A DNA stretch of 64,000 nt. It comes from Taibaiella lutea. Its GTDB lineage: Bacteria; Bacteroidota; Bacteroidia; Chitinophagales; Chitinophagaceae. Below, one piece after another: positions 45,141-53,564 of the stretch. The notes beneath the pieces are model-generated. The model was given only the letters and a program-made list of their open reading frames with translations, searched no databases and had not been told where the DNA came from. The stretch's first letter is position 1. Each line of letters starts with the position of its first letter. The stretch spans positions 1-64,000 of the forward strand of contig NZ_VWSH01000004.1 in NCBI RefSeq assembly GCF_008629695.1, in the 5' to 3' direction. The position numbers were made by a program, and so were the translations under genes.

Positions 45141-45476
45141 ATGAATTTCAAAAAAGCATTAACTAAGAAAATTGAAAATGCGACGTGCCATACATCCACT
45201 TCCGCATCGTCCATTGCTATCGCTCTTATTGGCGGTATCGCTGTAGGAACATTAGTAAGCCTTCTGTTTGCGCCGCAATCAGGTGAAGATACACGCAATA
45301 TGATTGCAAGTAAATCCAGAGATTTAAAAGACAGCATGAAAGAACAACTGAAAAACCTGAAAAGCAAAATGCAGGATAATGCAGAAAACCTTGCTGACAA
45401 TGCAAAAGAAAAATTAAATACCGTTAAGCAAAGCACCAACAATGCTGTAAAGCACAGCACTACCATGGGAAGCTAA
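45141..45476 (+). CDS. YtxH domain-containing protein
   Basis: The 111-residue protein has a glycine-rich membrane helix (SIAIALIGGIAVGTLVSLLF) followed by the YtxH signature LFAPQSGEDTRNMIAS and a helical, amphipathic tail (ENLADNAKEKLNTVKQSTNN) resembling LEA-type repeats. It is likely a membrane-anchored stress protein. A lone receiver-domain gene follows after a terminator. It shares the LFAPQxG core with the YtxH protein at 7419. Confidence 0.82.
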   Translation: MNFKKALTKKIENATCHTSTSASSIAIALIGGIAVGTLVSLLFAPQSGEDTRNMIASKSRDLKDSMKEQLKNLKSKMQDNAENLADNAKEKLNTVKQSTNNAVKHSTTMGS

Positions 45477-45507
45477 AACGGATTCCTTACTTTACTATTG
45501 AAGCATT

Positions 45508-45546
45508 GCAGAAGGAATTCTATAACGGATTCCTTCTGCTTTTTTT
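45508..45546 (+). terminator. Terminator of the YtxH gene
   Basis: The stem GCAGAAGGAAT / ATTCCTTCTGC with a ten-base loop is followed by seven T residues. Confidence 0.87.
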
Positions 45547-45603
45547 AAACGAAACGAAGAAATTAATGTCTAACATTTATTAATAGTCTAAATATTTTAA
45601 GTC

Positions 45604-45954
45604 ATGAAAAAGATATTGATAGTGGATGACAACGAGAATTTCCTTGAAGTATTAAGTACACTGCTGGTTACCAAAGGTGAGTTTGAAGTCATTACACAAC
45701 GAAGAGGAGCCGATGTTTTGGAAATAATACAAAACATAAAACCCGATTTTGTCTTACTGGATATTTTTATCGGAGAAACAAACGGCCTGGATATATATAA
45801 AGCCATAAAAGAAAACATACCTACACGTGAAACGCCGGTATTGCTTATGTCCGGTTCCGACACTTCTGTTTTGTCGGACAGCGGTGCAAATGTGATAGCA
45901 AAACCATTTGACCTAAAGCATTTAATGGGCAAGATAAATACGATGGCTGCATAA
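45604..45954 (+). CDS. Single-domain response regulator (receiver only)
   Basis: The 116-residue CheY-like receiver has the acidic pair Asp8-Asp9 in LIVDDN, the phosphoacceptor Asp53 in FVLLDIFIG, the conserved Ser at LMSGSD, and Lys100 in IAKPFD. There is no output domain, so it must pass its signal by protein contact. No histidine kinase is nearby. It follows the YtxH gene after a terminator. Confidence 0.92.
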   Translation: MKKILIVDDNENFLEVLSTLLVTKGEFEVITQRRGADVLEIIQNIKPDFVLLDIFIGETNGLDIYKAIKENIPTRETPVLLMSGSDTSVLSDSGANVIAKPFDLKHLMGKINTMAA

Positions 45955-45997
45955 GTATGTGAGGGGAAAATTAAAAATTTAGCTAAAAAATTTTGGG

Positions 45998-46031
45998 TTG
46001 TATCTATTGCATTTAAAGGATTGTATATTTG
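45998..46031 (+). promoter_or_regulatory. Bacteroidota-type promoter before the small hypothetical gene
   Basis: TTG at 45998-46000 and TATATTTG, a perfect TAnnTTTG box, at 46024-46031 are separated by 23 bp. The start codon follows 23 bp later. Confidence 0.5.
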
Positions 46032-46054
46032 TAAACCAAAAAACCAATTTAATT

Positions 46055-46300
46055 ATGTCCGGAAATCAAATATTTAAACCACGATTTTCAATCAGTAAAA
46101 TGACATCATTATTGGGCGTTTCCGAAGAGGAATTTCAAAAGCTGAGCCATAGCGGTGTGAGAGATTTAAAAGACAGCTATGGCGTAGTGTACAAATACTA
46201 TATACAATTCAGCCCTAATAATGACCGCGAACTTCTGGAAAGGATGAATCTTAACCGAAGTAATACTGTTTACTTCACGCCTGAACAATTAAGCAAATAA
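46055..46300 (+). CDS. Small hypothetical protein
   Basis: The start MSGNQIFKPRFSISKM gives 81 residues; the longer open frame (MYLLHLKDCIF...) overlaps the likely promoter. The protein is soluble, with a helix MTSLLGVSEEEFQKLSHSG, a strand-like VVYKYYIQFSPNND, and a short basic helix. I do not recognise a family. A promoter box upstream and a strong terminator downstream support a real gene. Confidence 0.62.
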   Translation: MSGNQIFKPRFSISKMTSLLGVSEEEFQKLSHSGVRDLKDSYGVVYKYYIQFSPNNDRELLERMNLNRSNTVYFTPEQLSK

Positions 46301-46326
46301 CTTAATCATTATACTCTTTATACTTT

Positions 46327-46365
46327 ATTGGCTGTTACAATAACCATTGTAACAGCCAATTTTTT
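46327..46365 (+). terminator. Terminator of the small hypothetical gene
   Basis: The 15-bp perfect stem ATTGGCTGTTACAAT / ATTGTAACAGCCAAT with a four-base loop is followed by TTTTTTG. The rest of the 46301-46618 gap has only a doubtful 30-codon frame (46390-46482) and AT-rich DNA. Confidence 0.87.
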
Positions 46366-46618
46366 GTTCAATTATATTTTAGTCCGGGATTGATAAACAA
46401 TAAAGGCCACCAATATGGCGGCCTCATTGATCAGGTGGAAATGGTCAGGGGGCAAATCAAAAAAATAATTGAAGGCAAATGAATTCAGATACAGAGAATT
46501 TTTTGCTTCTTTATTTTCGATTATTGATCCCGCTTAATTCCATGCTGCTTTAAATAAAAACGGTATAAAAAGGATTCTTCCTGTTTATATCTTATCAACA
46601 TATCTGTTTTATTAAAGT

Positions 46619-46882
46619 TCATTTTTTACTTCTGTATAGAAAATAACACCCCAGTAATGTTGAATTAACCAATACAGCAAAACCATTGGAAAGAATGATG
46701 GGTAATTCATGAATCAGGAAACCGTAGTAAACCCAGAAACAAAGCCCTATAATCAAAATACAGATCATTGCTAATGACAAATAGCTTGCATCTTTCTCTT
46801 TGATTACTTTTATAAGCTGTGGCAGCATCGATGCAGATGTAATAAGTCCTGCAACAAGCCCGATAATGTTTTCGTAGTTCAT
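46619..46882 (-). CDS. SemiSWEET-type sugar transporter
   Basis: The 87-residue protein has three membrane helices and the PQ motif in ASMLPQLIKVIKEKDASYLS, as in bacterial SemiSWEETs, which dimerise to move sugars across the membrane. Its start lies three bases past the stop of the PQQ-type sugar dehydrogenase gene upstream. This coupling with a periplasmic sugar oxidase suggests joint handling of a sugar or its oxidised product; that is inference. Confidence 0.87.
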   Translation of the reverse strand: MNYENIIGLVAGLITSASMLPQLIKVIKEKDASYLSLAMICILIIGLCFWVYYGFLIHELPIILSNGFAVLVNSTLLGCYFLYRSKK

Positions 46883-46885
46883 GCT

Positions 46886-48157
46886 TTATTTATAAGTGAT
46901 GCGCCAGACTGTATTGCTTACATCGTCTGTAAGCAATACAGAGCCGTCTGATAGCTGGGTAAGGCCGACAGGCCTGCCATATACTTCTTCTTTTTCTTCG
47001 TTGGCTACAAAACCTGTAAGAAAATCTTCGGGTTTGCCTGAAGGTTTTCCGTTTTTAAATGGTACGAATAATACTTTGTATCCTGAAATGACAGAACGAT
47101 TGAACGATCCGTGCTGCGCGAGGAATGCACCGTTACGGTATTTTGCAGGGAATGCAGCACCTGTATAGAACATTAACCCCAGGGTGGCTGTATGCGAAAC
47201 CAATGGCACATCAGGTACAATTGTTTTATCAACCAGTTGCGGATTACTTTCTTTTACACGTGGATCCGTATGTTGACCAAGATAGACATAGGGCCAGCCA
47301 TAAAAGCCATTTTCTTTTACGCTTGTAAAATAGTCAGGTACCAAATCATCGCCTAACCCGTCTCTTTCATTTACAACCGTCCATAATGTATTTGTTCCGG
47401 GTGCCCAGCCCATACCAACCGGGTTGCGTAATCCCGAAGCATACACCCTCATTCCGCTTCCGTCAGGATTTACTTCAAGGATTGCTGCCCTTAATATTTC
47501 ATTTTCCATGCCGTGTTCCCCGATATTGCTGCCTGAGCCGACTGCTATATATATCTTATCGCCTTTCTTGCTGGCAATCAGGTTACGCGACCAGTGCTTA
47601 TTGTATTTTCCTGAGGGTAAATCTATAATTTTTTCACCTGCACCTTTTAATTGCATCGTGGTTTTATCATACTGATAACGCCATAAAGCGTCCGTATTTG
47701 CAACATAAAACCAATTGCCCAGAAACAGCATTCCAAAAGGCTGATTCAGGCCGGTAAGAAATGTATCTTTTTGTTCGGCTATGCCATCATGGTTAAGGTC
47801 TTTTAAAATCATAATCCTGTCGGCGCTATGTTTCAGGTTATTGGAATGCCCTGCTCCTATGATGTTTGCGCCGATTTGCTCCACAAAGTTATAATTGGAA
47901 TTGGATTCTACTACTAAAACATCTTTATTCGGCGTTTCACATGTCCAGCGCGGGTTATCGAAACCGTCAGCATATTTTGTGACTGTAAATCCTTTGGGGG
48001 CCTGCGGCGTGAGATTATTTTCCCAACCTAAAACATGACTGTAGTTATTCACCGATTTGGTTGCAAACGGTTCAGGCAGATGGAGCGCCTTTTGCTCCTT
48101 TTGAGCAAAGGCAGCAACACTGGTAAACAAAATGACACTGGAGATTTTCCACTTCAT
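46886..48157 (-). CDS. PQQ-dependent sugar (sorbosone-type) dehydrogenase, secreted
   Basis: The 423-residue protein has a signal peptide (SVAAFAQKEQK) and a six-bladed beta-propeller of the soluble glucose/sorbosone dehydrogenase type: GFTVTKYADGFDNPRWTCE, VAVGSGSNIGEHGMENE, EVNPDGSGMRVYASGLRNPV, GMGWAPGTNTLWTVVNERDG, then SDGSVLLTDDVSNTVWRI. The conserved RNP, NERD and Arg/His ligands are in place. It would oxidise sugars or related polyols in the periplasm using PQQ. The start MKWKISSVILF drops an unnatural short extension. Confidence 0.88.
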   Translation of the reverse strand: MKWKISSVILFTSVAAFAQKEQKALHLPEPFATKSVNNYSHVLGWENNLTPQAPKGFTVTKYADGFDNPRWTCETPNKDVLVVESNSNYNFVEQIGANIIGAGHSNNLKHSADRIMILKDLNHDGIAEQKDTFLTGLNQPFGMLFLGNWFYVANTDALWRYQYDKTTMQLKGAGEKIIDLPSGKYNKHWSRNLIASKKGDKIYIAVGSGSNIGEHGMENEILRAAILEVNPDGSGMRVYASGLRNPVGMGWAPGTNTLWTVVNERDGLGDDLVPDYFTSVKENGFYGWPYVYLGQHTDPRVKESNPQLVDKTIVPDVPLVSHTATLGLMFYTGAAFPAKYRNGAFLAQHGSFNRSVISGYKVLFVPFKNGKPSGKPEDFLTGFVANEEKEEVYGRPVGLTQLSDGSVLLTDDVSNTVWRITYK

Positions 48158-48224
48158 AAGAATGTCTTTAATGAACAATAATATTTGTGTATAAGAGATG
48201 CCTTAACAACAAGAACTTTACAAC

Positions 48225-48431
48225 TTAGTTTATTCTTTCAAAGTCATATTTGTCCTTTATATACTTATTCAGAAAAGTCCCTTTTGATTTGTATTTTTTG
48301 AAGGCTTCATAAATGTTTTCCGGTACATCATTATACGCATATACCGCACCTGAAAGGAAATGAACCTTAAGCACCTGCGTTGCGGCATCATAGCTTATAT
48401 ATTCAATAACGGTAGATGGCACGGTTTTCAA
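48225..48431 (-). CDS. Stand-alone KTSC-domain protein
   Basis: The 68-residue protein is a complete KTSC domain: STVIEYISYDAATQVLKVHF, SGAVYAYNDVPENIYEAFKK, SKGTFLNKYIKDKYDFER. It starts at a TTG that overlaps the TGA stop of the upstream DUF72 gene, so translation is probably coupled; a GTG start three codons later is an alternative. KTSC is uncharacterised, possibly nucleic-acid binding. A second KTSC copy is fused to a J domain at 43607. Confidence 0.85.
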   Translation of the reverse strand: MKTVPSTVIEYISYDAATQVLKVHFLSGAVYAYNDVPENIYEAFKKYKSKGTFLNKYIKDKYDFERIN

Positions 48432-49150
48432 TCATTTAATAATGTCTTTAAAAAAGCGGCATTGGAATAACCGGCTTCATACATGGTATTATTAAAATAC
48501 ACAAAGGATGTTATGTCTTCCGGAATATCCTTTGCCAATTTTATAAGTGTCGGTTCGTCGTAAGGCGATTTGAAAAGTTCAGGTATGCCATGCATACGTT
48601 TGTAGAAGATATCGCTTGTAACAATGTTTTCATCCGGAAGCCCCGGATAGCTTACTGCACAAAATGTCAGTTTTGCTTTATTGAATGCATCATATACTTT
48701 TTCCTGCCACCAGGATACATGCCTGAATTCAATAACGTTATTGCTGTTGTGCGCTACACAGTCAAGTATATTTTCAAGCCTCTCTTCCGAATAGCTGAAT
48801 GATGGCGGCAATTGGTATAAAACGCAACCAAGCTTATCGCCCAGGCCCTCGGTAATGATATCCATAAACTCCTTTATCTTTTCTTTTGCGTTTTGCATCC
48901 GCAAAGTATGTGTAATGGATTTGTGCATCTTGACAGAAAACCTGAAATTGTCATAAGTCTGGTTTGCTGCTTTCTGAAGGTTGACGATAGTGGGAAAGCG
49001 ATAGAAAGTATAATTCAGCTCTACTGTATTGAAGACGGCATTATAAAAGCTCAATTGCTTTACAGCAGGCAGCTTTTCCGGATAAAAGCGATTTTTCCAA
49101 TAAGGATAACTATACCCGGATGTTCCGACAAATTTCTCTTTTATTGCCAT
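48428..49150 (-). CDS. DUF72 family protein
   Basis: The 240-residue TIM-barrel-like protein has the DUF72 signature from its N-terminus: KFVGTSGYSYPYWKNRFYPE, then FNTVELNYTFYRFPT, FSVKMHKSITHTLRM, CVLYQLPPSFSYSEERLENI, and FVYFNNTMYEAGYSNA. The family is widespread and its activity is unknown. The stop overlaps the start of the downstream KTSC gene, an unusual pairing. Confidence 0.92.
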   Translation of the reverse strand: MAIKEKFVGTSGYSYPYWKNRFYPEKLPAVKQLSFYNAVFNTVELNYTFYRFPTIVNLQKAANQTYDNFRFSVKMHKSITHTLRMQNAKEKIKEFMDIITEGLGDKLGCVLYQLPPSFSYSEERLENILDCVAHNSNNVIEFRHVSWWQEKVYDAFNKAKLTFCAVSYPGLPDENIVTSDIFYKRMHGIPELFKSPYDEPTLIKLAKDIPEDITSFVYFNNTMYEAGYSNAAFLKTLLND

Positions 49151-49214
49151 GATAAACCTTTGCTTTGGTTTATAACAATCAAACCTGATAAATGTTATAA
49201 CGGGTTCAGCTAAT

Positions 49215-49251
49215 AAAGACGGGACAACTCATTTTGAGTTGCCCCGTCTTT
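49215..49251 (-). terminator. Terminator after the small lipoprotein gene
   Basis: The stem AAAGACGGGACAACTC / GAGTTGCCCCGTCTTT, one mismatched pair, with a five-base loop is placed 21 bases past the lipoprotein stop. Confidence 0.75.
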
Positions 49252-49271
49252 GCTATCATTTCTGATGGCTT

Positions 49272-49436
49272 TTATTTCTTCCTGAACATAGAGATAATAC
49301 CTAACAATACTACAATGACAATAACCACGGCTAATATGCCGACAAAGGCGCCGGCTTTAAAGATACCGCCAACAATCTGGCAGCTGCTTATGCTCAGGAC
49401 TAACAGTAATAGTCCGCTAATCAATAGGTTTTTCAT
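49272..49436 (-). CDS. Small putative membrane lipoprotein
   Basis: The 54-residue protein has a lipoprotein signal (MKNLLISGLLLLVLSISSC) and a second hydrophobic helix (ILAVVIVIVVLLGIISMF) ending in FRKK. Similar tiny proteins with this plan are common in Bacteroidota and have no known function. The first in-frame upstream ATG gives an unlikely extension. A terminator follows directly. Confidence 0.7.
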   Translation of the reverse strand: MKNLLISGLLLLVLSISSCQIVGGIFKAGAFVGILAVVIVIVVLLGIISMFRKK

Positions 49437-49572
49437 GATCTGTTTTTTTTGTTTTGATTGGAATACCACATTCATTTATGGATGCGGATTAATTGATTGT
49501 ATTACAATCAAAAAAGAATATTGTTCTGACCAGCTAAAGTTTTATCATCTGCAAATCATTTATTACACGCAA

Positions 49573-49607
49573 AAAAATGGCTGTATCTATGAGATACAGC
49601 CATTTTT
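49573..49607 (-). terminator. Terminator of the YceH gene
   Basis: The perfect 16-bp stem AAAAATGGCTGTATCT / AGATACAGCCATTTTT with a three-base loop is followed by T residues on the minus strand. Confidence 0.85.
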
Positions 49608-49631
49608 CGTCCCGGTTTACGACAAAATAAT

Positions 49632-50273
49632 TTACATCAGCTCTTTCATCAGCTTATCGAAGGCTTCCTTTAATGTTGCCAATTCCTGCTCCAGAACAGT
49701 AACGCGTTGTTCCAGCGCTGCATTATTGGAAGATGGAGAAACGGTTGATTCATATAATGCTTCATTGTACTCGCCAAGAAGGTGTATGTATCTTACTTCT
49801 TTCTGGCCCGGTTGACGCGGCAATGCTTTTACGAACGCAGGTATTCCGTCAGATAATTTTTCAATTGTTTCCTGTACTTCTTCCAGCGAATCAAATTCAT
49901 ACAATTTGCCCGAATTGGTATTCAGTTCGCCCGGTGTTTGCGGGCCGCGCAATAGCAGCATACATATAACCGCAATCTCTGCGGGCATCAATTGATAATG
50001 CAAAGCCACATTGTGCTTATACTTCACGGCACGGCTCGAACCTCCTGTTACAGTAGAAACAAGCCCTTTCTTTTTAAGATTGTCAAGCGTAAGAATCACC
50101 GTTTGTTCATCATAATTGACAACGGGCCTGCGCGATGTTTTCTGGTTGCATGCTGCCGTTAATCCGTTTACAGATAATGGATAATATTCCGGTGTAGTCT
50201 TCGATTTTTCCATCAAAGCCCCAAGCACGCGCATTTCTTCTTCATTTAATACAGGTAGTGTTGTGTTTTCCAT
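49632..50273 (-). CDS. YceH family protein (DUF480)
   Basis: The 213-residue protein carries the YceH signature of two winged-helix modules: LNEEEMRVLGALMEKSKTTP, YYPLSVNGLTAACNQKTSR, and ELLRGPQ-type AVICMLLLRGPQTPGELN. A C-terminal coiled coil (ALEQRVTVLEQELATLKEAF) follows. The winged-helix plan suggests DNA or RNA binding, but the function is unproven. It is a single gene. Confidence 0.93.
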   Translation of the reverse strand: MENTTLPVLNEEEMRVLGALMEKSKTTPEYYPLSVNGLTAACNQKTSRRPVVNYDEQTVILTLDNLKKKGLVSTVTGGSSRAVKYKHNVALHYQLMPAEIAVICMLLLRGPQTPGELNTNSGKLYEFDSLEEVQETIEKLSDGIPAFVKALPRQPGQKEVRYIHLLGEYNEALYESTVSPSSNNAALEQRVTVLEQELATLKEAFDKLMKELM

Positions 50274-50339
50274 GCTTCAAAGATATTGATATAGTAAATT
50301 AGTTTGGCAGATTCAGAAGCACCGGCTTATATAGCATTG

Positions 50340-51041
50340 TCAAAATGAAAGCACCGTGCCTGCCGGCAATTCATAAGCCTCTTTGCCCTGCTCGAATATT
50401 CTTGTATCACAGCTGCCTTCTGTTGTTATAATTGTTCCCTTTACACGTATCCAATTGCCTTCCCTCAATCCAACTACCGGAATGTTATTTTGTGTATGGA
50501 ATTCCTTAATCCGCGTTTCTCTTGTTTCTCCGTTATGTTTTAATTCAGGATTTGGATCAAGATAATGTGGATTCAGGTTGAAGGGAACAAGGCCCATTGT
50601 ACTGAAATCCGGAGGATATACAATAGGCATGTCATTGGTTGTCTTCATATTCATGCCGCCTATGTTACTGCCTGCACTTGCGCCCATATAAGGCGTTCCG
50701 TTTTCAACGGCTTTCTTTAATGGTTGCATCAGATTCAATTCATGCAATTGCTTTACCAGCAAAAAAGTATTGCCGCCGCCTGTAAAAAAACCTTTTGCAT
50801 ATTGAATGGCTTCGGCCGGATTTGAAAAAGTATGCAAACCTTTTACTCCAATGCCATATTCTTTAAAAGCCCCCGCAGCTTTAGCGGTATATTCATCATG
50901 CGAAATGCCGCCCGGCCTTGCAAATGGCACAAAAATAATCTCATCAATGCCTTCAAAGAGTTCCTGAATGACCGGCTTTAAATAAGCCAGATAGTTTTCA
51001 CCGAATAGGGTAGAGGTACTTGCCAATACTATATTTTTCAT
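50340..51041 (-). CDS. pepE: Dipeptidase E (Asp-dipeptidase)
   Basis: PepE is a serine peptidase (family S51) that cleaves N-terminal Asp-X dipeptides. The 233-residue protein has the nucleophile Ser in MGASAGSNIGGMNM, KGFFTGGGNTFLL, and NLNPHYLDPNPELKHNGETR. The start MKNIVLASTSTLFG is standard; the 33 codons upstream lack coding character and overlap a 36-bp direct repeat. It is cytoplasmic, and may work on peptides imported by the POT carriers. Confidence 0.93.
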   Translation of the reverse strand: MKNIVLASTSTLFGENYLAYLKPVIQELFEGIDEIIFVPFARPGGISHDEYTAKAAGAFKEYGIGVKGLHTFSNPAEAIQYAKGFFTGGGNTFLLVKQLHELNLMQPLKKAVENGTPYMGASAGSNIGGMNMKTTNDMPIVYPPDFSTMGLVPFNLNPHYLDPNPELKHNGETRETRIKEFHTQNNIPVVGLREGNWIRVKGTIITTEGSCDTRIFEQGKEAYELPAGTVLSF

Positions 51042-51065
51042 TGCTTTCTTTTTAAAATCGGATGC

Positions 51066-51148
51066 AAATGTAATGCTGTTGGTCAAAAGACGCAACAGCG
51101 GCGGATTGGGATAAATGTAATGCTGTTGGTCAAGAGACACAACAACGG
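51066..51148. repeat. 36-bp direct repeat, palindromic core, upstream of pepE
   Basis: AAATGTAATGCTGTTGGTCA at 51066 and again at 51113 each continue with AAGACGCAACAGCGG or AGAGACACAACAACGG. The GCTGTTG/CAACAGC ends pair. The same element occurs inverted at 13284-13311, so this is a third dispersed palindrome family. It lies between pepE and the helicase gene. Confidence 0.75.
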
Positions 51149-51175
51149 CTATTAGCCATAATCGTAACCCGTTAA

Positions 51176-53410
51176 TTAATTTTTATTCTGTTCTTTCTTA
51201 TAAAATGCCATAGCCCCTTTTATCTCCGCAAAAGTATATTGTTCGCCAATCTGCAGCCTGATAGCGCCGCTTGTCGCATCCGGATTTTCTTTCACTGCTT
51301 TTAGAATGACATCTAATTTATGCTTCGGTACCAATGCATAAACATCGACTTCTCCCGTAACGATAAATTCTACCAGATGCCCTTCCACCGTACCTCTTAC
51401 AAGGCTTCTTTCCGTCGCAATCTCATCAATGGTTTTACCTTCCTGAAACATTTTAAGTGAAATCAGTTTTGTTTCACCGACAGATGCTTTTGTTTTCGGA
51501 AGCTTTTCCTCTTCCGGTTTTATTTCAATAGGTGTATGCAGCTTTGAAACCCTTTCCATCAATTGTTCTCTATTCAAAGAAAGTGCCAGCCCTTCTGTAA
51601 TAGCCACTGTTTGCTGTATCTGAATCTTTTTGCGTTCCAACAGCAATAAAAACTCTCTTATCTCTTTTACATACTTTTTGGTTCTTGGTTTTACCTTTAC
51701 TTCTTCAATATGCTTCTTTAACTTCTGAATCACTTTTTCATCCAATTGCTGATTGAACCAACCTGCAGCGCCCATAGTCTTTAAGTGCATATCAGGATAG
51801 GCAGATTTGCCTTTCATAATAAACTCATTCAGCACTTTTTTAAACTTCAATGCCGTGTTTTGCTGTTCCAGTAAAGACTGCTGCATCTCCATAAACATAA
51901 CATAAGCCGCATCCTGATCGGGAATACTTCTTGATACAAATGCTTCCAGGTTATCCTGACCCGCATCCGTAAGCTTTTCCCATTGATATGCCTGAATCAG
52001 GCTTTGTTCTGCAAATATGCCTTGTGCATCTTCCAGCACTCTCTGAATCGTGTCTTCACTTTCTTCCTGCTCCGAAAATTTCAAAATCCTTTCATCGGTC
52101 ATGATGCTTGCCGGAGTGATTTTTGATTTCAAAACAAGCCCGTCCAGATTGGTAAGGCGGCTTAATGCAACATACACCTGCCCCGGTGCAAAAGATTGCC
52201 CTGCATCTACAATGGCTTTCTCAAACGTAAGCCCCTGGCTTTTGTGGATGGTGACGGCCCATGCCAGACGAATAGGGTACTGTGCAAATGTGCCTAACTC
52301 TTCTTCTTTGATCTCATCTTTTTCATTGTCGAACTGATAGCGGATATTACTCCATGTCTCCAACTCTAATTCCAGCTTATTATCTTCATCCGGGAAAGAA
52401 ACAAACACTTTTTTGTCATACTCATCAATACGGTCAATGATGCCTATTTTACCATTATAAAATCTCCTGTTTTCTCCTTTGTCATTTTTGATAAACATGA
52501 TTTGGGCGCCTTCCTTAATATGCAAAACCTTATCAATCGGATAAGCATTCTCCGGAAATTCACCTGATATTTTTGCCTCCAGTTTATGTATCTTCCCGGG
52601 CAGGCCATCCAATGCATGTTGGTTGATAGTATCTGCCTTGGCATTATGCGTGGTGAGCGTGATATAGCTATCGCCGCTCATGGGATTGAAATACGGATTG
52701 AAATTTTGCTGCAATCGTTCCAGATCCTCTTCCGTAACATCATTATTGCGGACATTATTAAGGATATTGATAAACTCCGTATCGCTCTGCCTGTAAATCT
52801 TTTTAAGCTCCAGATAAATCGGCATTGCCTCTTTTACAGCCAACGAATCGAAGAAGAAGGGACTTTGATAAAACTCACTTAATAATTCCATTTCGGAATC
52901 CCTCACCACCGGCGGCAACTGAAACATATCGCCGATAAACAATACCTGTAAGCCGCCAAAAGGCTGTTCCTGGTTTCTTCTGACGGAACGTAAAATTACA
53001 TCCATGGCATCCATCACATCGGCGCGAACCATAGATACTTCATCAATAATCAGGAGGTCCAGTTCCTTCATTAAATCGCGTTTGGCTTTGTTCAGCTTTA
53101 AGCGGCTTAGTAATTGATTTTTATTGTAAATATTATTGAATTCACCACCCCAGACCGTTTTTTGCGAAGGCAAAAATGTTCCGAAAGGTAATTGGAAAAA
53201 AGAGTGAATCGTAACACCGCCCGCATTAATAGCCGCAACACCTGTAGGCGCTACCACAGCCATTTTTTTATAGCAATGATTACGGATGTATTTCAAAAAA
53301 GTAGTCTTACCTGTACCTGCCTTACCTGTCAGAAATAAATGTTGATTCGTTTGATTGACGAATGCAACGGCTTGCTGGAAAATTATATTACTTGTATCTG
53401 TGTTCTGCAT
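51176..53410 (-). CDS. PIF1-type helicase with C-terminal helix-turn-helix
   Basis: The 744-residue protein has Walker A GKAGTGKTT (residues 29-37), Walker B LLIIDEVSMVRADVMDAMD, VLFIGDMFQLPPV, and the UvrD-like C-terminal helicase motif WAVTIHKSQGLTFEKAIVDA. The last 100 residues (TKLISLKMFQEGKTIDEIAT, then SGAIRLQIGEQYTFAEIKGA) form an HTH like that of RecQ-related helicases. Superfamily 1B PIF1 enzymes unwind DNA 5' to 3', resolving G-quadruplexes and R-loops. A 155-bp gap with a REP-like palindrome precedes it. Confidence 0.93.
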   Translation of the reverse strand: MQNTDTSNIIFQQAVAFVNQTNQHLFLTGKAGTGKTTFLKYIRNHCYKKMAVVAPTGVAAINAGGVTIHSFFQLPFGTFLPSQKTVWGGEFNNIYNKNQLLSRLKLNKAKRDLMKELDLLIIDEVSMVRADVMDAMDVILRSVRRNQEQPFGGLQVLFIGDMFQLPPVVRDSEMELLSEFYQSPFFFDSLAVKEAMPIYLELKKIYRQSDTEFINILNNVRNNDVTEEDLERLQQNFNPYFNPMSGDSYITLTTHNAKADTINQHALDGLPGKIHKLEAKISGEFPENAYPIDKVLHIKEGAQIMFIKNDKGENRRFYNGKIGIIDRIDEYDKKVFVSFPDEDNKLELELETWSNIRYQFDNEKDEIKEEELGTFAQYPIRLAWAVTIHKSQGLTFEKAIVDAGQSFAPGQVYVALSRLTNLDGLVLKSKITPASIMTDERILKFSEQEESEDTIQRVLEDAQGIFAEQSLIQAYQWEKLTDAGQDNLEAFVSRSIPDQDAAYVMFMEMQQSLLEQQNTALKFKKVLNEFIMKGKSAYPDMHLKTMGAAGWFNQQLDEKVIQKLKKHIEEVKVKPRTKKYVKEIREFLLLLERKKIQIQQTVAITEGLALSLNREQLMERVSKLHTPIEIKPEEEKLPKTKASVGETKLISLKMFQEGKTIDEIATERSLVRGTVEGHLVEFIVTGEVDVYALVPKHKLDVILKAVKENPDATSGAIRLQIGEQYTFAEIKGAMAFYKKEQNKN

Positions 53411-53482
53411 AATTCAATGTATGAAATTATGTATTTTCTCTCTTCCGAAAAATTTACATGTGATAGATAATCTCGTAAATAT

Positions 53483-53511
53483 GTAGAGACGTTGCAGCGC
53501 AACGTCTCTAC
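53483..53511. repeat. REP-like palindrome (GTAGAGACGTTG family)
   Basis: GTAGAGACGTTG pairs perfectly with CAACGTCTCTAC around CAGCG. This sequence is a widely dispersed intergenic palindrome in many genomes; only one copy is seen in the window. Confidence 0.75.
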
Positions 53512-53564
53512 GATGTATTTTATTGGTTTGCTGTTGTTGGTATCTTCACCGGCAACAACCGAAA

